Positions 43,501-55,258 of a stretch of DNA of 64,000 nucleotides are shown here, piece after piece. The stretch is taken from contig NC_064653.1 in assembly GCF_001723175.1 (NCBI RefSeq), positions 1,860,001 to 1,924,000 on the forward strand, given 5' to 3'. The translations under genes and the position numbers were made by a program. Origin of the DNA: Penicillium oxalicum (taxonomy: Eukaryota; Ascomycota; Eurotiomycetes; Eurotiales; Aspergillaceae). The notes beneath the pieces are model-generated. The model was not told where the DNA came from. It saw only the letters and a list, made by a program, of their open reading frames with translations, and ran no database searches. Within the stretch, counting starts at the first letter, position 1. The number at the start of each line of letters is the position of its first letter.

Positions 43501-45966
43501 TCGCTCTCATCGGAGTTATCCTCGGGCGCGGAGTCGCCGCGTTTGCGCGAGCTTTCTGAAGACCCTCACCATGACGGCCTTATCACCCCTGCATCTCCCG
43601 TCGGGTCCACTATCATCGCTTCTACCGACAGCGAAGAAGCAGACAAAATGCGCAAGGTCCTGGCCGAGCACCAAGCCGATGCTGACCGTATCACCCAGCG
43701 ATACGCTGAACTGCAAGTTGAGCACGAGGAAATGCTGGCCCTAGTTGAGAAGCTCAAGGCGGAAGCGGAAGCTCAACGCCAAAGGTCCACTCCACCCACC
43801 ACGCCTGGCTTTAAAATGATTCGTCGCATGACCAGTCAAAGCCTCCTCTCTGGCGTAGACCGTGCCCACCGATCGCTTACTGCGCTCAGAAACATTGCTC
43901 AAGAGGAGCTCTCTGGTAAACCTGAAGTTCATCAACATTTTGAGGCCAATTTGGATGTAACAATGCATGAATTGTCGTCTCGCATGGAACGTCTGCAATC
44001 ATTGGAGGCTGAGAACCAGAACGTGAAGAAAGAGATGGAGATGAAGGCTACTATCATCTCTGGTCTCACCCGGGAGCGCTCAAGTCTGCAAGGGGCCTCG
44101 TCAATCGATATGGGACTTGTAACGCAATTGCGTGACCAAGTCGTCAGCCAAGAAAATCAGATTCAAGTCCTGCGCGATGCCCACGAGACCCGAGAGAGGC
44201 AGCTACTAGCTGAGATTGAGAATCTCAAGGCGCTGCTGAAGAGCCAGGAGGTTGCCACTCGGGCCTTGGACGCTGGCACTGAAGAGCAAGACAAGAAGAT
44301 CAATGCTTTAGAAGGAGAATTGACGGAATGGAGAGTCAAGCATAAAACGGCGCTTGAGTCTTTGCAAGCCTCCGAGCATCAGCTCACTTCCACGCTCGCT
44401 GAGCTCGAGTCATCATTGGCAGTCGTGGAAACTCTCCGCTCCGAGCGATCCGTGCCTATTGAATCGGCCTCCGATCCAGAGGCGATCGCACGAGCCCTCG
44501 ACATGGAGCGTGAGAGGCAGCAAGAGCTTGTCGATGGTCTCAAAAGAAACATCGAAGAACACCAAAGCACCATTTCTACCCACATGAATACCATTCGTTC
44601 CCTTGAGAAGTCTCAGGCTGATCTTCAAGATCAGCTTCTCACGCGATCTGTGGCAACCAATCCTGAGTCAGGAGGTGATATGGCTCGCATCTCCGAGCTT
44701 GAACAAGAAATTAGCGTGCACAGGTCCACAATTGCCGATCTCGAAGACAAGTTGGTTTCCCTGGAGAATTCCCACCGGCGTGAACTTGATGAGCTGGAGC
44801 AGCAAATGCGAGCCTCACTTGTTGCGGAACGAACCCCTGATCAGACCGAGAAAGATGCAGAGCACGAGAAGGCCATGGCGTCCCTGCACAAGGAGATCGC
44901 CGACTCTCGTGATGAATTGGTCAATCTTCTGAAGGCTGTCTCATCTCTGCTCGATGCCGATGTCACCAGTGCCACTCTCCCGGATCAAATACAGGATGTA
45001 TTAACCCAGAAGCAACACTTCTCGGAGAAGTATGCCGAATTGATGGACAGCAATGAACATCTGAGACAGAAGGCCGGCACAATTGACGAATTGACTCAAA
45101 AGCATGTCGCCCAGGAGGCCAAGGTCAATGAATTGGCTCTCTTGGTTGCTACTCTTGAGGATTCACTCCGCCAGAAAGATGAGCAAGTGAAGAAGAAGGA
45201 AGCGCTCGTGGAAGAGATCATGGCCGAAAAGGAGAAAAGCGTCCGCCTAGTAGAAGAGCTTGAGGAACAGATGACCAAGAGTTTCGATCAGCATCACAAC
45301 CGCCTTTCCATCATTCAGCAAGAGCGGGATCAAGCTCTCGAAGATGCCAAAGCCAAGATCATCATTCTGGAAAGGGATATTGAAACCTATCGTGTTCGCA
45401 TCGAGCAGCTTGAGCTTCAACTGAAGAACGGTACCGGCGACATCTCTCATGACCGCAGCAGCTCTCTGACCTCCAACCTCCGCAAGAGTGCATCTGCAGC
45501 GTCTTTGCCTTCCCCTCCTCCCGCCATCCCGCTACCTCCTCTCCCCACTATTGCATCTGCCACTAATGGCAGTAGCAGCGTATCTCCGCCCAATTCTCGT
45601 CACGCCAGCAGGGAACTTGTCAGTGCTCAAATTGTTGAGGATCAGGAAGCCCGCATTCGGACTATCGAGAAGCATTTATACGCAGAGAAGCAGTTGACTG
45701 CCACTCTCGAGGAAGCCCTGGGCGATCTTGAGACGCAAAGCAACAAAGTTAAAACTGACTGTGAAAGCTGGAAGAAAAAGGCTTGGGCTCTTGAGGACGA
45801 GCTTGCCAGTCTCAGGAAAGAGCGCAACTCTGCGCGACTTTCTCTTCAAGCTGTTGAAGAGGAGCGAAGCGCACGCAAAGAAGCTGAAGCTGCTCGGGCA
45901 CAGCTGGAGGAGCGTATGAATGCACTGAATAAGAAAAAGAAAAAGAGCACACTCAACTGCTTCTAG
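40507..45966 (+). CDS. Kinesin-4 family motor with a very long coiled coil
   Basis: Four exons: 40507-40606, 40766-41089, 41172-41350 and 41419-45966, with introns of 159, 82 and 68 bp. It encodes 1716 aa from the ATG at 40507. The first splice restores DGKTAVKVAVRVRPPLKP and the third restores TYVEIYNEQLRDLL. The motor spans about 30-420, with P-loop GQSGAGKS (about 117), SSRSH (about 272) and DLAGSE (about 323). A Ser/Thr-rich insert sits between GIIPRAAQALFEKL and NWQLKATYVE. From about 430 almost to the end the protein is heptad-rich coiled coil with acidic and Pro/Ser-rich breaks. The C-terminus is NKKKKKSTLNCF. Kinesin-4 proteins walk to microtubule plus ends and restrain their growth or carry cargo. 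The N-terminus is uncertain, because a more upstream ATG at 40451 is in another frame. Confidence 0.88.
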
Positions 45967-46844
45967 GATCATGAGCACGCTGGCCGCGACGCCAACTCAT
46001 TTCAAGAATCTCTGCAAGGTCTCTGCAGAAGCGCCGTGTTTTCACTTACTTCTTTTTTGTCTCTACCACGCCGACCATGGATAATCATGCTTACAATCGC
46101 CCTTTTCTGATATTCCCCCCCTTTTTTTCTTGTTTACAATTGTCTGTTGTTTCTACCTCCGATATGAAACTGGTTGCCGTCTCCCGATTACATGCATGCT
46201 CCCTGTACCGTGAGATGCGGCCTCATTTTTGACATTGCTTTTCTACTTCGATACCTCTTTCGCCCCGTCATTTTCTTCTTCTCCTACCTGTTGTATTTGG
46301 ATACGGTGGGTATTACTTATGTACAGATCCATCATGCTTTTTTTCTGCTTTTCTTTTTATATTATCCCATGTGCTCTCTCACATAACGTTGCGGTGCATC
46401 TATCTTGATTTTTTTTTCATTCACGACTACTCTTTGCCCGCTTAGTACCTATTAGCACATTCTGAAGGTGACTCAGCTCACCTGAATTGTACATTTCTCC
46501 AATCCATGTATTTCATTTGTAAGGGGTGTCTGCCCAAGGTTCGGCCAGGGCTCCTTCCATTGCCGGTATAGTTCTGCCACGACACCAACTTCGAAGGGAT
46601 TCCGTCACGTGAAGATCAACTTAATTAACACTTGAGAGAGGCATGCATGCACATAATTGCGAGTAAGAAATCTAAGACTCCGTGAACAAGAGATCGTAGA
46701 ACACTCTCGTTGGACGTGAAACATTGCACTTGACTACTGCTGAGAAGCTTGTCATGTGATGACGTACTCCACGTGTCTTAATCGCAACTATCGCGGCACG
46801 CGCTCAGACTTCTTTGATTGACGACGGGGCATCGATGAGTGTCA
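45967..46844. other. Intergenic region between kinesin-4 and ALG2
   Basis: A T-rich 3' flank (46040-46450), then the ALG2 promoter. No supported gene; the 70-aa frame at 46174-46386 is Phe/Tyr/Leu-rich and chance-like. Confidence 0.4.
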
Positions 46845-48399
46845 ATGGGGAAAATAGCAACCACCATGCCAAGCACTGACCCAGCGAACGTCATTATAAT
46901 TCATCCTGATCTTGGGATTGGCGGAGCTGAGCGGCTAATTATTGATGTTGCGCTGGCTCTTCAGAACAATGGCCATCGAGTCACAATATACACCTCACAC
47001 TGCGACAAGACGCACTGCTTTGACGAAGCCCGCGATGGTACACTAAATGTACAAGTTCGTGGGAACACCATTTTCCCATCGAATTTCCTCGGAAGGTTCC
47101 ATATTCTTATGGCATCACTGCGCCAACTGCATCTGACTGTGTCACTTCTGACGGAGCTGAAATCGCGATCTGGTGCTGAAGCGGAGGAAAAAGATGATAT
47201 TTTCATTGTGGACCAGCTACCGGCATGTGTTCCCGTGCTGAAATCATTTGCGCAACCTCGCAAATCTCGGCGCCAGCGGATTTTATTCTACTGCCATTTC
47301 CCGGATCAACTGCTTGCCCGGCGAAATGAAGGCGGGTCTCTTTTACGCTTTGCGAAGCTGTTGTATCGATACCCATTTGACTGGTTTGAGGGATGGGCAA
47401 TGAGTGCGTCTGATCGAGTGGTTGCGAATTCCAACTTCTCTCGCGGGGTCGTCCACGATGTGTTTGGGGCCGACAAGCTCGGTGACATCCAGGTTGTTTA
47501 CCCGTGCGTTGATACCAATCCAGACAAGAGTGCGCCCACCAAACAAGAAGATGATGTGCTTTGGGCGGGAAAGAAGTTGTTACTCAGCATCAATCGCTTC
47601 GAGCGAAAGAAGGACACGGGATTAGCTATTCAAGCCTACCATGGCTTGAGTCCTGAGAAAAGAAGAGGCACGCGATTGGTCGTTGCTGGTGAGAGAACCC
47701 CTTTTCCCTCATCTCTCTTTGCACCTCTTCATTGCAATTAAAAATATATGGGCGTCGTAATTACATACTGACCGGGTTTCTGCACGGGCAGGTGGCTACG
47801 ACAATCGTGTTCAGGAAAATGTCCAGTATCACCAAGAACTCGATGATCTCGCCAAAGGCCTCGGGCTGAAAACCGCTACGGCCAAGACGGTCGTCTCAGC
47901 CCTGTCCATTCCTGATGAGATCGATGTTCTCTTTTTGCTTTCTGTCCCAACAGCTTTCAAAAACACATTACTGGCCCAGTCAAAGCTGCTTCTCTACACG
48001 CCAATGAATGAGCACTTTGGCATCGTACCCGTCGAGGCAATGCTTGCTGGTCTACCCGTTCTTGCGTCCAACACAGGTGGCCCGTTGGAGACAGTCGTCG
48101 AAGGTGAAACGGGCTGGCTTCGTGACGTCCAGGCGGTGGAAGATTGGACGGCGGTCATGGAAAAGGTTTTGTATCATTTGTCCGAGGAGGACCTTGAGCG
48201 AATGGCCATTGCGGGGAAGGCAAGAGTTCATGACCATTTTTCACTGACCGCAATGGGTGGTCGACTCGAAGAGGAAATATCCAAGATGTTGTCGGTAGAC
48301 AGGCGTGCTTTCCATGGTTGGCAGCAAGCGTCAATTGCCCTTGCCGTTTTGGTTGCAATTTCCGCAGTCATGTTGGCGACGTTACTTTCGAGGCTCTAG
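46845..48399 (+). CDS. ALG2: Alpha-1,3/1,6-mannosyltransferase ALG2
   Basis: Two exons, 46845-47688 and 47792-48399, with a 103 bp intron. It encodes 483 aa. The N-terminus, VIIIHPDLGIGGAERLIIDV, is the glycosyltransferase-4 donor-independent lobe signature of ALG2. RILFYCHFPDQLLA and DWFEGWAMSASDRVVANSNF are further family blocks. The C-terminal lobe holds EHFGIVPVE (about 354-362), the E-x7-E motif that binds the nucleotide sugar, followed by AMLAGLPVLASNTGGPLE. A hydrophobic segment ends the protein. The enzyme adds the second and third mannose from GDP-mannose to the dolichol-linked oligosaccharide on the cytosolic face of the ER. The splice joins VVAG to GYDNRVQEN. An alternative start at 46866, with better ACCATGC context, would drop seven residues. 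Confidence 0.94.
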
Positions 48400-48589
48400 G
48401 TGGCTCTGTTTCTTTTTCAAACAAAAAGACCCCCATTTTCATCGTTCTATTCCACCAGTGCATTAAAAAACCAGCATCTAACAGTCCATGGCTTGTACGA
48501 CTCGGACACCATCTAGAAGTCACATGACTCCGCGACACCGCGTTTGGGCCAATGCGCGTGCCCCTCGTGTCGTCGCCCATCCATCCACC

Positions 48590-50658
48590 ATGCGTGAGGT
48601 GATCGACCTCATCTCTTCAGATCCGCCTCTTCCTGAAGATCCAAAGTCATCGACACATGTATCGCCGAAGCCGCGACCGGCACCAGCTGGACTGGCAGCC
48701 AGTCTGGGGCTGATCTCGTCTGATTCGATCTTTGATGTCTCCGGTTTCTCCGACTTTGTGCCTGACCAGCCCGCAAAGAAACGCCGTTTGAGTGGCGAGC
48801 AGAATTCGACCGTACGTCAGACAAATGTGGCTAGAGCAGCACAGCTAGTCGATGCACATATTTTTTCCTTCTCCGACGACGACCAGATTCTGCCACCTTC
48901 AAAGCAAGAAGTTCAGACACTCCATCCTGAGCGTGAGGTTGACGACTTCGACCCGATCATCTTTACATCATCTGCGCCCGAGCCTTCCCGGAGACCCGTT
49001 ACAAAAGTTACGGATTCAACCAGCAACAGACCCGATCCAATCACGCTTGATGATGACAGCGACGACGAGAGCTCACGGCCGCCAACAAAGAGTGGAGGTT
49101 CCCGTACTGTTCGGGATGAGATACGAGACTTCAGCGACCCGTTCGTCTTTGCTGGCGCTGATGACCCGTTCAGCGTCTCCTCAGATGAAGATTCTGCTCC
49201 AACGTCCCAGTTTTCCAGCAGAACCGCTGCACTGTTGTCCGCCATCGAGACCGAGCCAACCGCCAGTGGGAATGGATCCGGGAAAGGAATATCTGCACCG
49301 GCTGCTCGAAAGTCCTACATCGCTATCCGAGGGAATCGAGTCGCTGGCGGTTTATCTGACGACCTTGATGAACCGGAGCCGCCTCGGCCGTTGCTGAAGA
49401 AATCTGGCAAACTCAGCGCGGAAGAAAAAGAAGCCAGAGCAAAGGCGCGTGCTGAAGCGAAAGCCCAGAAAGACTTTGAGCGGAAACTTGAGAAAGAACG
49501 AAAGCAGAAGTTGAAAGAGGAAAAGGCGAGGGAAAAGCAGCTGGCAGCTGACCTTGCAGATGTGAATAAACTCAAAACGGACAAAAAGAATTCCACTGCA
49601 GAGATGATTCTTGATATGTCAATTTCTCTCAAGGATACGAGCGTTGGCAATCAATCTGTCGAATACATGAAACGGCTGAATGTCGAGCATCATTTCTTTA
49701 CCGGTCCGATTCGCAACGTGGTCAAGTGGCGTCGCAAGATGAATGCCAAGTACAATGACGAAGTCGGCCATTGGGAGCCGGCACCATTCCATATTGCCGA
49801 AGAGAAGCAACTGCTTTGTTTAGTACCTGCACAGGAATTTGTGGATATGCTTGTCGACTCTGCCGCAGAGGCAGAAACAGAATCCCTGGAAGAGCATGTT
49901 TTAAAGTTGAAGAGTGCATATCCAGGATTTACGATTATCTATCTCATTGAGGGACTCACTTCTCTGATGAGGAAACACGGAAATGCTCGTAATAGGGCTT
50001 ATGTAGCTGAAGTGCTACGCCAGACCGTGCCGGAGACAACTGTCCCCGAGGAGACCACAACCTCCCGGCGAGGGAGGAAACCCAAGCGCAAACCCGAAGA
50101 TACGCCCCCCGTTGATCCGGATTTGGTTGAGGATGGTCTTCTCGAGTTGCAAGTCGCGCACTCTTGTCTCATTCACCATACTGCGGCCCCGCCAGAGTCT
50201 GCTGAGTGGATCAAATTGTTCACAGAGCACATATCTACCAATCTATATCGATGGGAACGATCAAATGCCCATGATGCATCATTTTGCATGGAAACCGGAC
50301 AGGTCAAGACCGGCGACGGCAAACAGGACACTTTTGTGAAGATGCTCCAAGAAGTCAATCGAGTGACTGCCTCCATGGCGTATGGGATTGCAGCACAATA
50401 TTCTTGTGTAACTGATTTGGTCCAGGCAATGCAGATGCGTGGACCGGGAATGCTGGAAGACGTCAAGGTATGTGCTAATGTATCCCGAGGGCGCCTGCAA
50501 TTCCCTCTTGAGCGACAGATGCTGATCGAGCTTGGGATCTGTTATAGAAATCTGCAAATAGAAATGGCGCTTTGTCCGATGCTCGTATTGGGCCAGCTGC
50601 GAGCAGACGGTTGTATAAAGTGTTTACTGGACTTGACCCTTCGTCCACCGATATTTAG
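48590..50658 (+). CDS. EME1: Structure-specific endonuclease subunit EME1/MMS4
   Basis: Two exons, 48590-50467 and 50548-50658, with an 80 bp intron. It encodes 662 aa. The start chosen, MREVIDLISSDPPLPEDP, has CACCATG context; an in-frame ATG at 48488 would add 34 Arg-rich residues. Residues 1-300 are acidic and Ser-rich. A Lys/Glu/Ala helix follows (about 305-365), then the ERCC4-like fold (AEMILDMSISLKDTSVG, EVGHWEPAPFHIAEEKQLLC, FTIIYLIEGLTSLM). A helix-hairpin-helix tail is completed by exon 2, reading KSANRNGALSDARIGPAASR. EME1 is the non-catalytic partner of MUS81, and the pair cuts branched DNA in the nucleus at stalled forks and recombination intermediates. The GDxERKxxD nuclease motif of MUS81 is absent, as expected. 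The last exon is required for a normal C-terminus. It converges on MCH1 across 291 bp. Confidence 0.87.
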
Positions 50659-50949
50659 AGTGCTTTGAGTGCGAGACTGGCTCTGGACTTTCAAGAGAAC
50701 ACCTACCTGTTTCCTCCTACTCAATCCAATGTATACTCCGGACAAGGTCGCCTAGTTGGGACGACATTCCTCGGCGTTGAGTGGTAGCGTGTTATATGAC
50801 CGAGAAAAATAGATGAAGATCCATGTGAAGATTCTCACTCTCCATTCTATAGTAGAGAACATTCCACCCTTATATGCAAGATGTCAAACCCCCAACGCCG
50901 ATAAATGAATATGGGAAAAGGACAAAGAAACGAATCTCATCGTCCTATA

Positions 50950-52955
50950 TCAGACAACAACGCCCTTGCGTTTCCATCCTCTCCAGGCCACTACCCAGGC
51001 CAGAATGGCTACGAAGACACTGATTGTGCAGCCAACAGACCACGGTCCATAGCACCCCCAGCCACGGCACTCTCCCTCGGGAGAGCCCAGTCCAGCACCT
51101 CCATTGACCGCACGCTGGTATGCAGCGGAGTAAATGATACCCCACAGTGCTGCCCCGGGAGCCGGCATCATGGCCACGATGCCCCAATTCGTGGCGAAAT
51201 TCTCTACCCCCCATACCACCGAGATGATAATGGGGGTGAGAGAAAAGGCGCTACCATAGCCGAACCCAACGAGAGCGGTGGTGAGATGAAAGATGGGGGG
51301 CTGGTGCAAAGGAATTGGAGTGGAGAGAATCAGGTAGCCGATTGCCAGGAGAAAAGCAGAGGGAAGAAGAAACAGCATTCTGGAGATGGTTGGACGCTTG
51401 TCGTTGGATGGGACTGGCCGAAGGCGAGCGTTTTCGGGTAAAGGGGGGAAGAGATGGACTGCAGACGGCGCAAAAAAGTCCGAAAGAGAGCCGGTGAGGA
51501 GGCGGGCAATAGTTGAAGTCAAAGCCACAGTGGTGACATGAGTCGATGGGAGACCAGCGGGAGGCGAGGCGTCTGCCTCGTAAGAAGGTGGTGTCAAAGT
51601 CGGTATGATTGTACCAAGCTACATTTGAACACAAAAAGTCAATCTTTGTATGTTTTCGAAACGTATAGGTGGAAACTCACGTTGTTGATGTATGATTCCC
51701 CAGGCCCCGTCACCAGGAAAAATCCCGCTGCGAGCCACCACATTGTGGGATCCTGAAGAAAGACTCGCGTTTCATAGTTGAGCAGCCAGTTTTTCTTGCG
51801 GCGCTCCTCCTCTTCTCGCTCCTTTCCAAGACGGTGCTGCTCGCGCTCTTCCTCGGAAAGAGTCATTGAGTGATCATCCGCATTGTCCCCAAACGTGCCG
51901 TACTCGAGAACGGCTTGGATCTCATTTCGCGGTCGGAAGAATTCGCTTTCCTCGAGCAAGCCACTTCGTTCCAGTTCTTCAACCGTTTCGTCGATGTACT
52001 TCTCCTCATCACCATCGACGATGCGCAGAGCAAACATTCCGACGACTCCAATGACCAGCAATAGGATCGACAGGAACGCAAAGTACCGGAAGACATCCAC
52101 ATCACCGCGGGTGCCATCGGAACTTCGCTCGCAGAGTACATACGTTGCAAGCTGACTCTGCCACATCCCACTGAGGCCAAAAGCGGCAATCGGGACAGCC
52201 AGCGTGACACCCTTGTGTTTGCCTCGGCCATAATTTTTGGCACATGTCGAGACGGCAGCCAAATACATGCAGCTAGTGGCCATCCCAATAGCGATGAAGG
52301 CCACAATCATCATCCAGAAGGGCCATCCCGAACCACCAGCGTCTACGGGAGGCCCGCTTCGATACACCAAAGCCGCAACAAGGTATCCCACTCCAAACAG
52401 AATGCCCGAGGCAAGTGCCAAGGGCGACGGGCTGTACCGATCACACAGGTATCCAAACAGGGGCGCAAGTAGGTACAAGGCAACCTCGGCCGCGATCGAC
52501 ACGGCGTTCACCTGAAGCTGAGTATATCGAAGCCGGGTGAGGAACAGATGACCATATAGCGAAAAGGCGGTAATACTACCGGCTCCAAGACTAGGCCACA
52601 AACACCGTTAGCCAAGACCGAATGATCTCTCATACTGCACCTTGTCGGAAGAGACATACCAAGTCACAACACTCCAGACAAAGCTTATGACCCGAATCAC
52701 CTCCCTTTGCATTTTCTCCCGATCGCGCTCGACAATGCCTTCCACCACATCGCTGAGAAGACCATCCTCACTCCCCGCTATGCGCCGACTCTCCCCCGAG
52801 CGACGTGAATAACTCGATACAGGTCGCGATCGGCCTGGTTTAGGCATCCACTCCTCACTAGGGTCGTCCGGATCTGTGCTCAGCAGAGGAGCTCGGTTTG
52901 CGTCAAAGTCTCGCTTGTCAATAGACTGTTCTGGTTGGCCGTAGGTGCCGGGCAT
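50950..52955 (-). CDS. MCH1: MFS monocarboxylate-type transporter MCH1
   Basis: Three exons read downward: 52955-52660, 52590-51681 and 51618-50950, with introns of 69 and 62 bp. It encodes 624 aa. The first 90 residues are hydrophilic and Ser/Arg-rich. Then come twelve predicted membrane segments with a long charged loop (about 290-370) containing EEEREQHRLGKEREEEERRK. The splice restores VVTCLGAGSITAFSLYGHLF, and LQVNAVSIAAEVALYLLAPL follows, a stretch typical of MCH1. Yeast MCH1 is a vacuolar-membrane member of the monocarboxylate-transporter-like MFS group whose substrate is not established, so no substrate is proposed. The start at 52955 gives MPGTYGQPEQSIDKRDF; an in-frame extension upstream to 53033 has a less natural composition. 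Confidence 0.87.
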
Positions 52956-55258
52956 GTTGACTGTACAAGTATTCTTACAGTCGATGTGTGTCGGGCGTGC
53001 CGAGAGGAGGACTCGGCGGGAAGATGGGTACAAAATGAAGATGGAAATTCTCGTGGTGATTGTAAGCTTACTGCGAGCCCCAGCCTGCGGGGTAAGATCA
53101 GCCTAATAGGAGCTCCGTGACTTTGCTCCGTGACTGCAGGTGGAGCGTGAGGGATAGCTCACACTGGGTCAGCTGGTTTGGATTAACTTGTTGGTACTCT
53201 GGTTTGCGCGGCGCTACGTCATTGATGGTGTTGCGGCTGCGCATCCGGCCTATACTGGTACAATCAAGGCTGCAAGGCTGTATCTCGGAACATTTGAAAC
53301 TTTTCCAGATTCCGTCCGAATACGTCGAGTAGAATCTCTTGCAGGGAGCAGCTCCAGTTGGGCTGACTCGATCGTGTGGAGGCGGAGAGATGCGGGCACG
53401 CCCGACGTTGGGGGGCAAAGCGGTTATCAGCCGCGCACGTGATACTGCCAGCACGGTCCACGTTGAACGGTCGGCTCGGATAATTACGATGCTGTGTTAT
53501 TGTTCTGGGATCACGATGATATCCATGACTCATTCAGGACCAGGAAGTCATTGTGATTACGATGATTGTTGATATACCGGATCTGTGTGAATGGTCGAGG
53601 TCATACTGCCGGACAACAACAGCCACTTTCGAGTCACCTTCATGCTGACCGACATTCTCTCGAAGACCCAGGAGTCTTCCAAGTACGTATGTTGGTCGAT
53701 CTTCAAGGGCGGGCATTCCCCAGGTGCATGTTTTGAACCGTATCTTGCAAACGCCGTTCAATGACAAATACGCGGCCCTGTTCTGGCAAAGGGTTTGGTT
53801 TATGAACCAGAGAACTGGTCTAAAGCGTGAGGTAGGTATGCAGTAGCTAGTGAAGCTGCTACTGTTGCACCTTGACCTCTTGACGTAGGTGCGTGTTTGT
53901 AGGGTACCTTCAAGCCAGCCTACCAGATTTGAACTTTGAAAGTCCTTGGCCTAGCACTCCCCAGATCAGACAAGTGTCGTAGAGTTGGAACCATTGGAAT
54001 ATACATATTCTCGTTGGCCCAACCGTCCAACATGGAATGATGATATCAGGACAGAGAGCCTCTATTTAACTGGAGGTTGACCGCAGTCTGTCAATCGTTT
54101 CATATACTACCCAGGTCGTGCTTTGAGCTACTAGGTACCTATCCCGTTTTTTTTTTTCTTGTTGCCTATCAATTTTTTTTCATTGCCGGGGAATAAATAC
54201 ACCTTTTCTGCATGTTTTGAAACATCCAACAAGCGCGAGCTAGCATCCTGTGACTGAGTTGGCACACCACGCCTCTACGTCGAAAGATGCCTGCGAAAAT
54301 CACATCAATCTCAAGGTTGCGGAGATGGTTAATGGTGGATTGGAAAAGGGACGGAGAAAATCGACAAGGTAGAGGCTTCAGGGGACTTAGTCTGACTCGA
54401 GTAATAACATCGACCATTGCTCGGCATCAGATGTGGAAAGGACCCAAAGAGAAAACTAATCTAACAACTACTGTACTTCCTAGCACGAACTCACACATGC
54501 CAAGTCGCTCTCGCTACCCAGCCACTTCCACCAACACGGTCCATCATGGGAGAAGGTGCAAAGCCTAGCGCCAAACAAACAGATAATCCCACCAATGTAT
54601 AGTCTAATTCAAACAAACTCCCATGTACAGAGCCGCAGGAATGTTTTGCCGCCCTCTTTCGCCGCGTGAATATCAGTCGATGGCCTAAAGACCGGGAATC
54701 TCCAATAAGACAACTTCGAGAAGTGAAAACGCTTGGTGAGAGTGAGGCAACGCGAAGGTGGCAGTGAACGAGACCGAGAGAAAATAAGATAAGAATAGGT
54801 GAACAAAAAGACGCACAGCGAAAAGCGACTGCATTCTCGAGATCAAGTCACGCGGTGGAAAGGGTCGTCGAAGCATCAATAGCAAGTTCGTTTCTCATAG
54901 CACCCTCATATTGTGGAGTCTGCCTTAGGAACACGAACACAGAATCAAACGAGTAGAGTAGACAGGAAAGAATCAAATCGCGCAAACCGGGAATCGAACT
55001 TGGGAAAAGTGAAAATCAGAAATCAGAATGAAAATAAGCACCAACCAAACTCCATCCGGACCCTTATTGAGTGTCGACCAAAAGAAAAGGTAGAAAAAGA
55101 AAGAAAAGACGTAGGAGTAGAAGAGGATCAAAAGGGGGGGGAGGCGGGGAGGAGAAGACGGGGGGATGAATGGAAAAAAAGAGGAAATATGTGAATCAAA
55201 GAGAAAAGAGACAAAGGTAGACCGTGAGTGCTGGGGACGCGCGCCGGGTAAGATGAAA
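52956..55258. other. 2.3 kb intergenic region upstream of MCH1 and downstream of KCS1
   Basis: The MCH1 promoter plus the KCS1 3' flank. Between 54900 and 55250 the + strand is strongly A/G-rich, so the KCS1 transcript would have a C/U-rich 3' UTR. No supported gene. Confidence 0.4.

Noticed and set aside
45950..45966. CaaX prenylation box at the kinesin-4 C-terminus
   Set aside because: The cysteine is second from the end and not fourth, so it cannot be a standard farnesyl or geranylgeranyl site.
54975..55010. T-loop-like GTTCGATTCC on the minus strand
   Set aside because: The flanking bases do not pair as a T-stem and no other tRNA arm is present.
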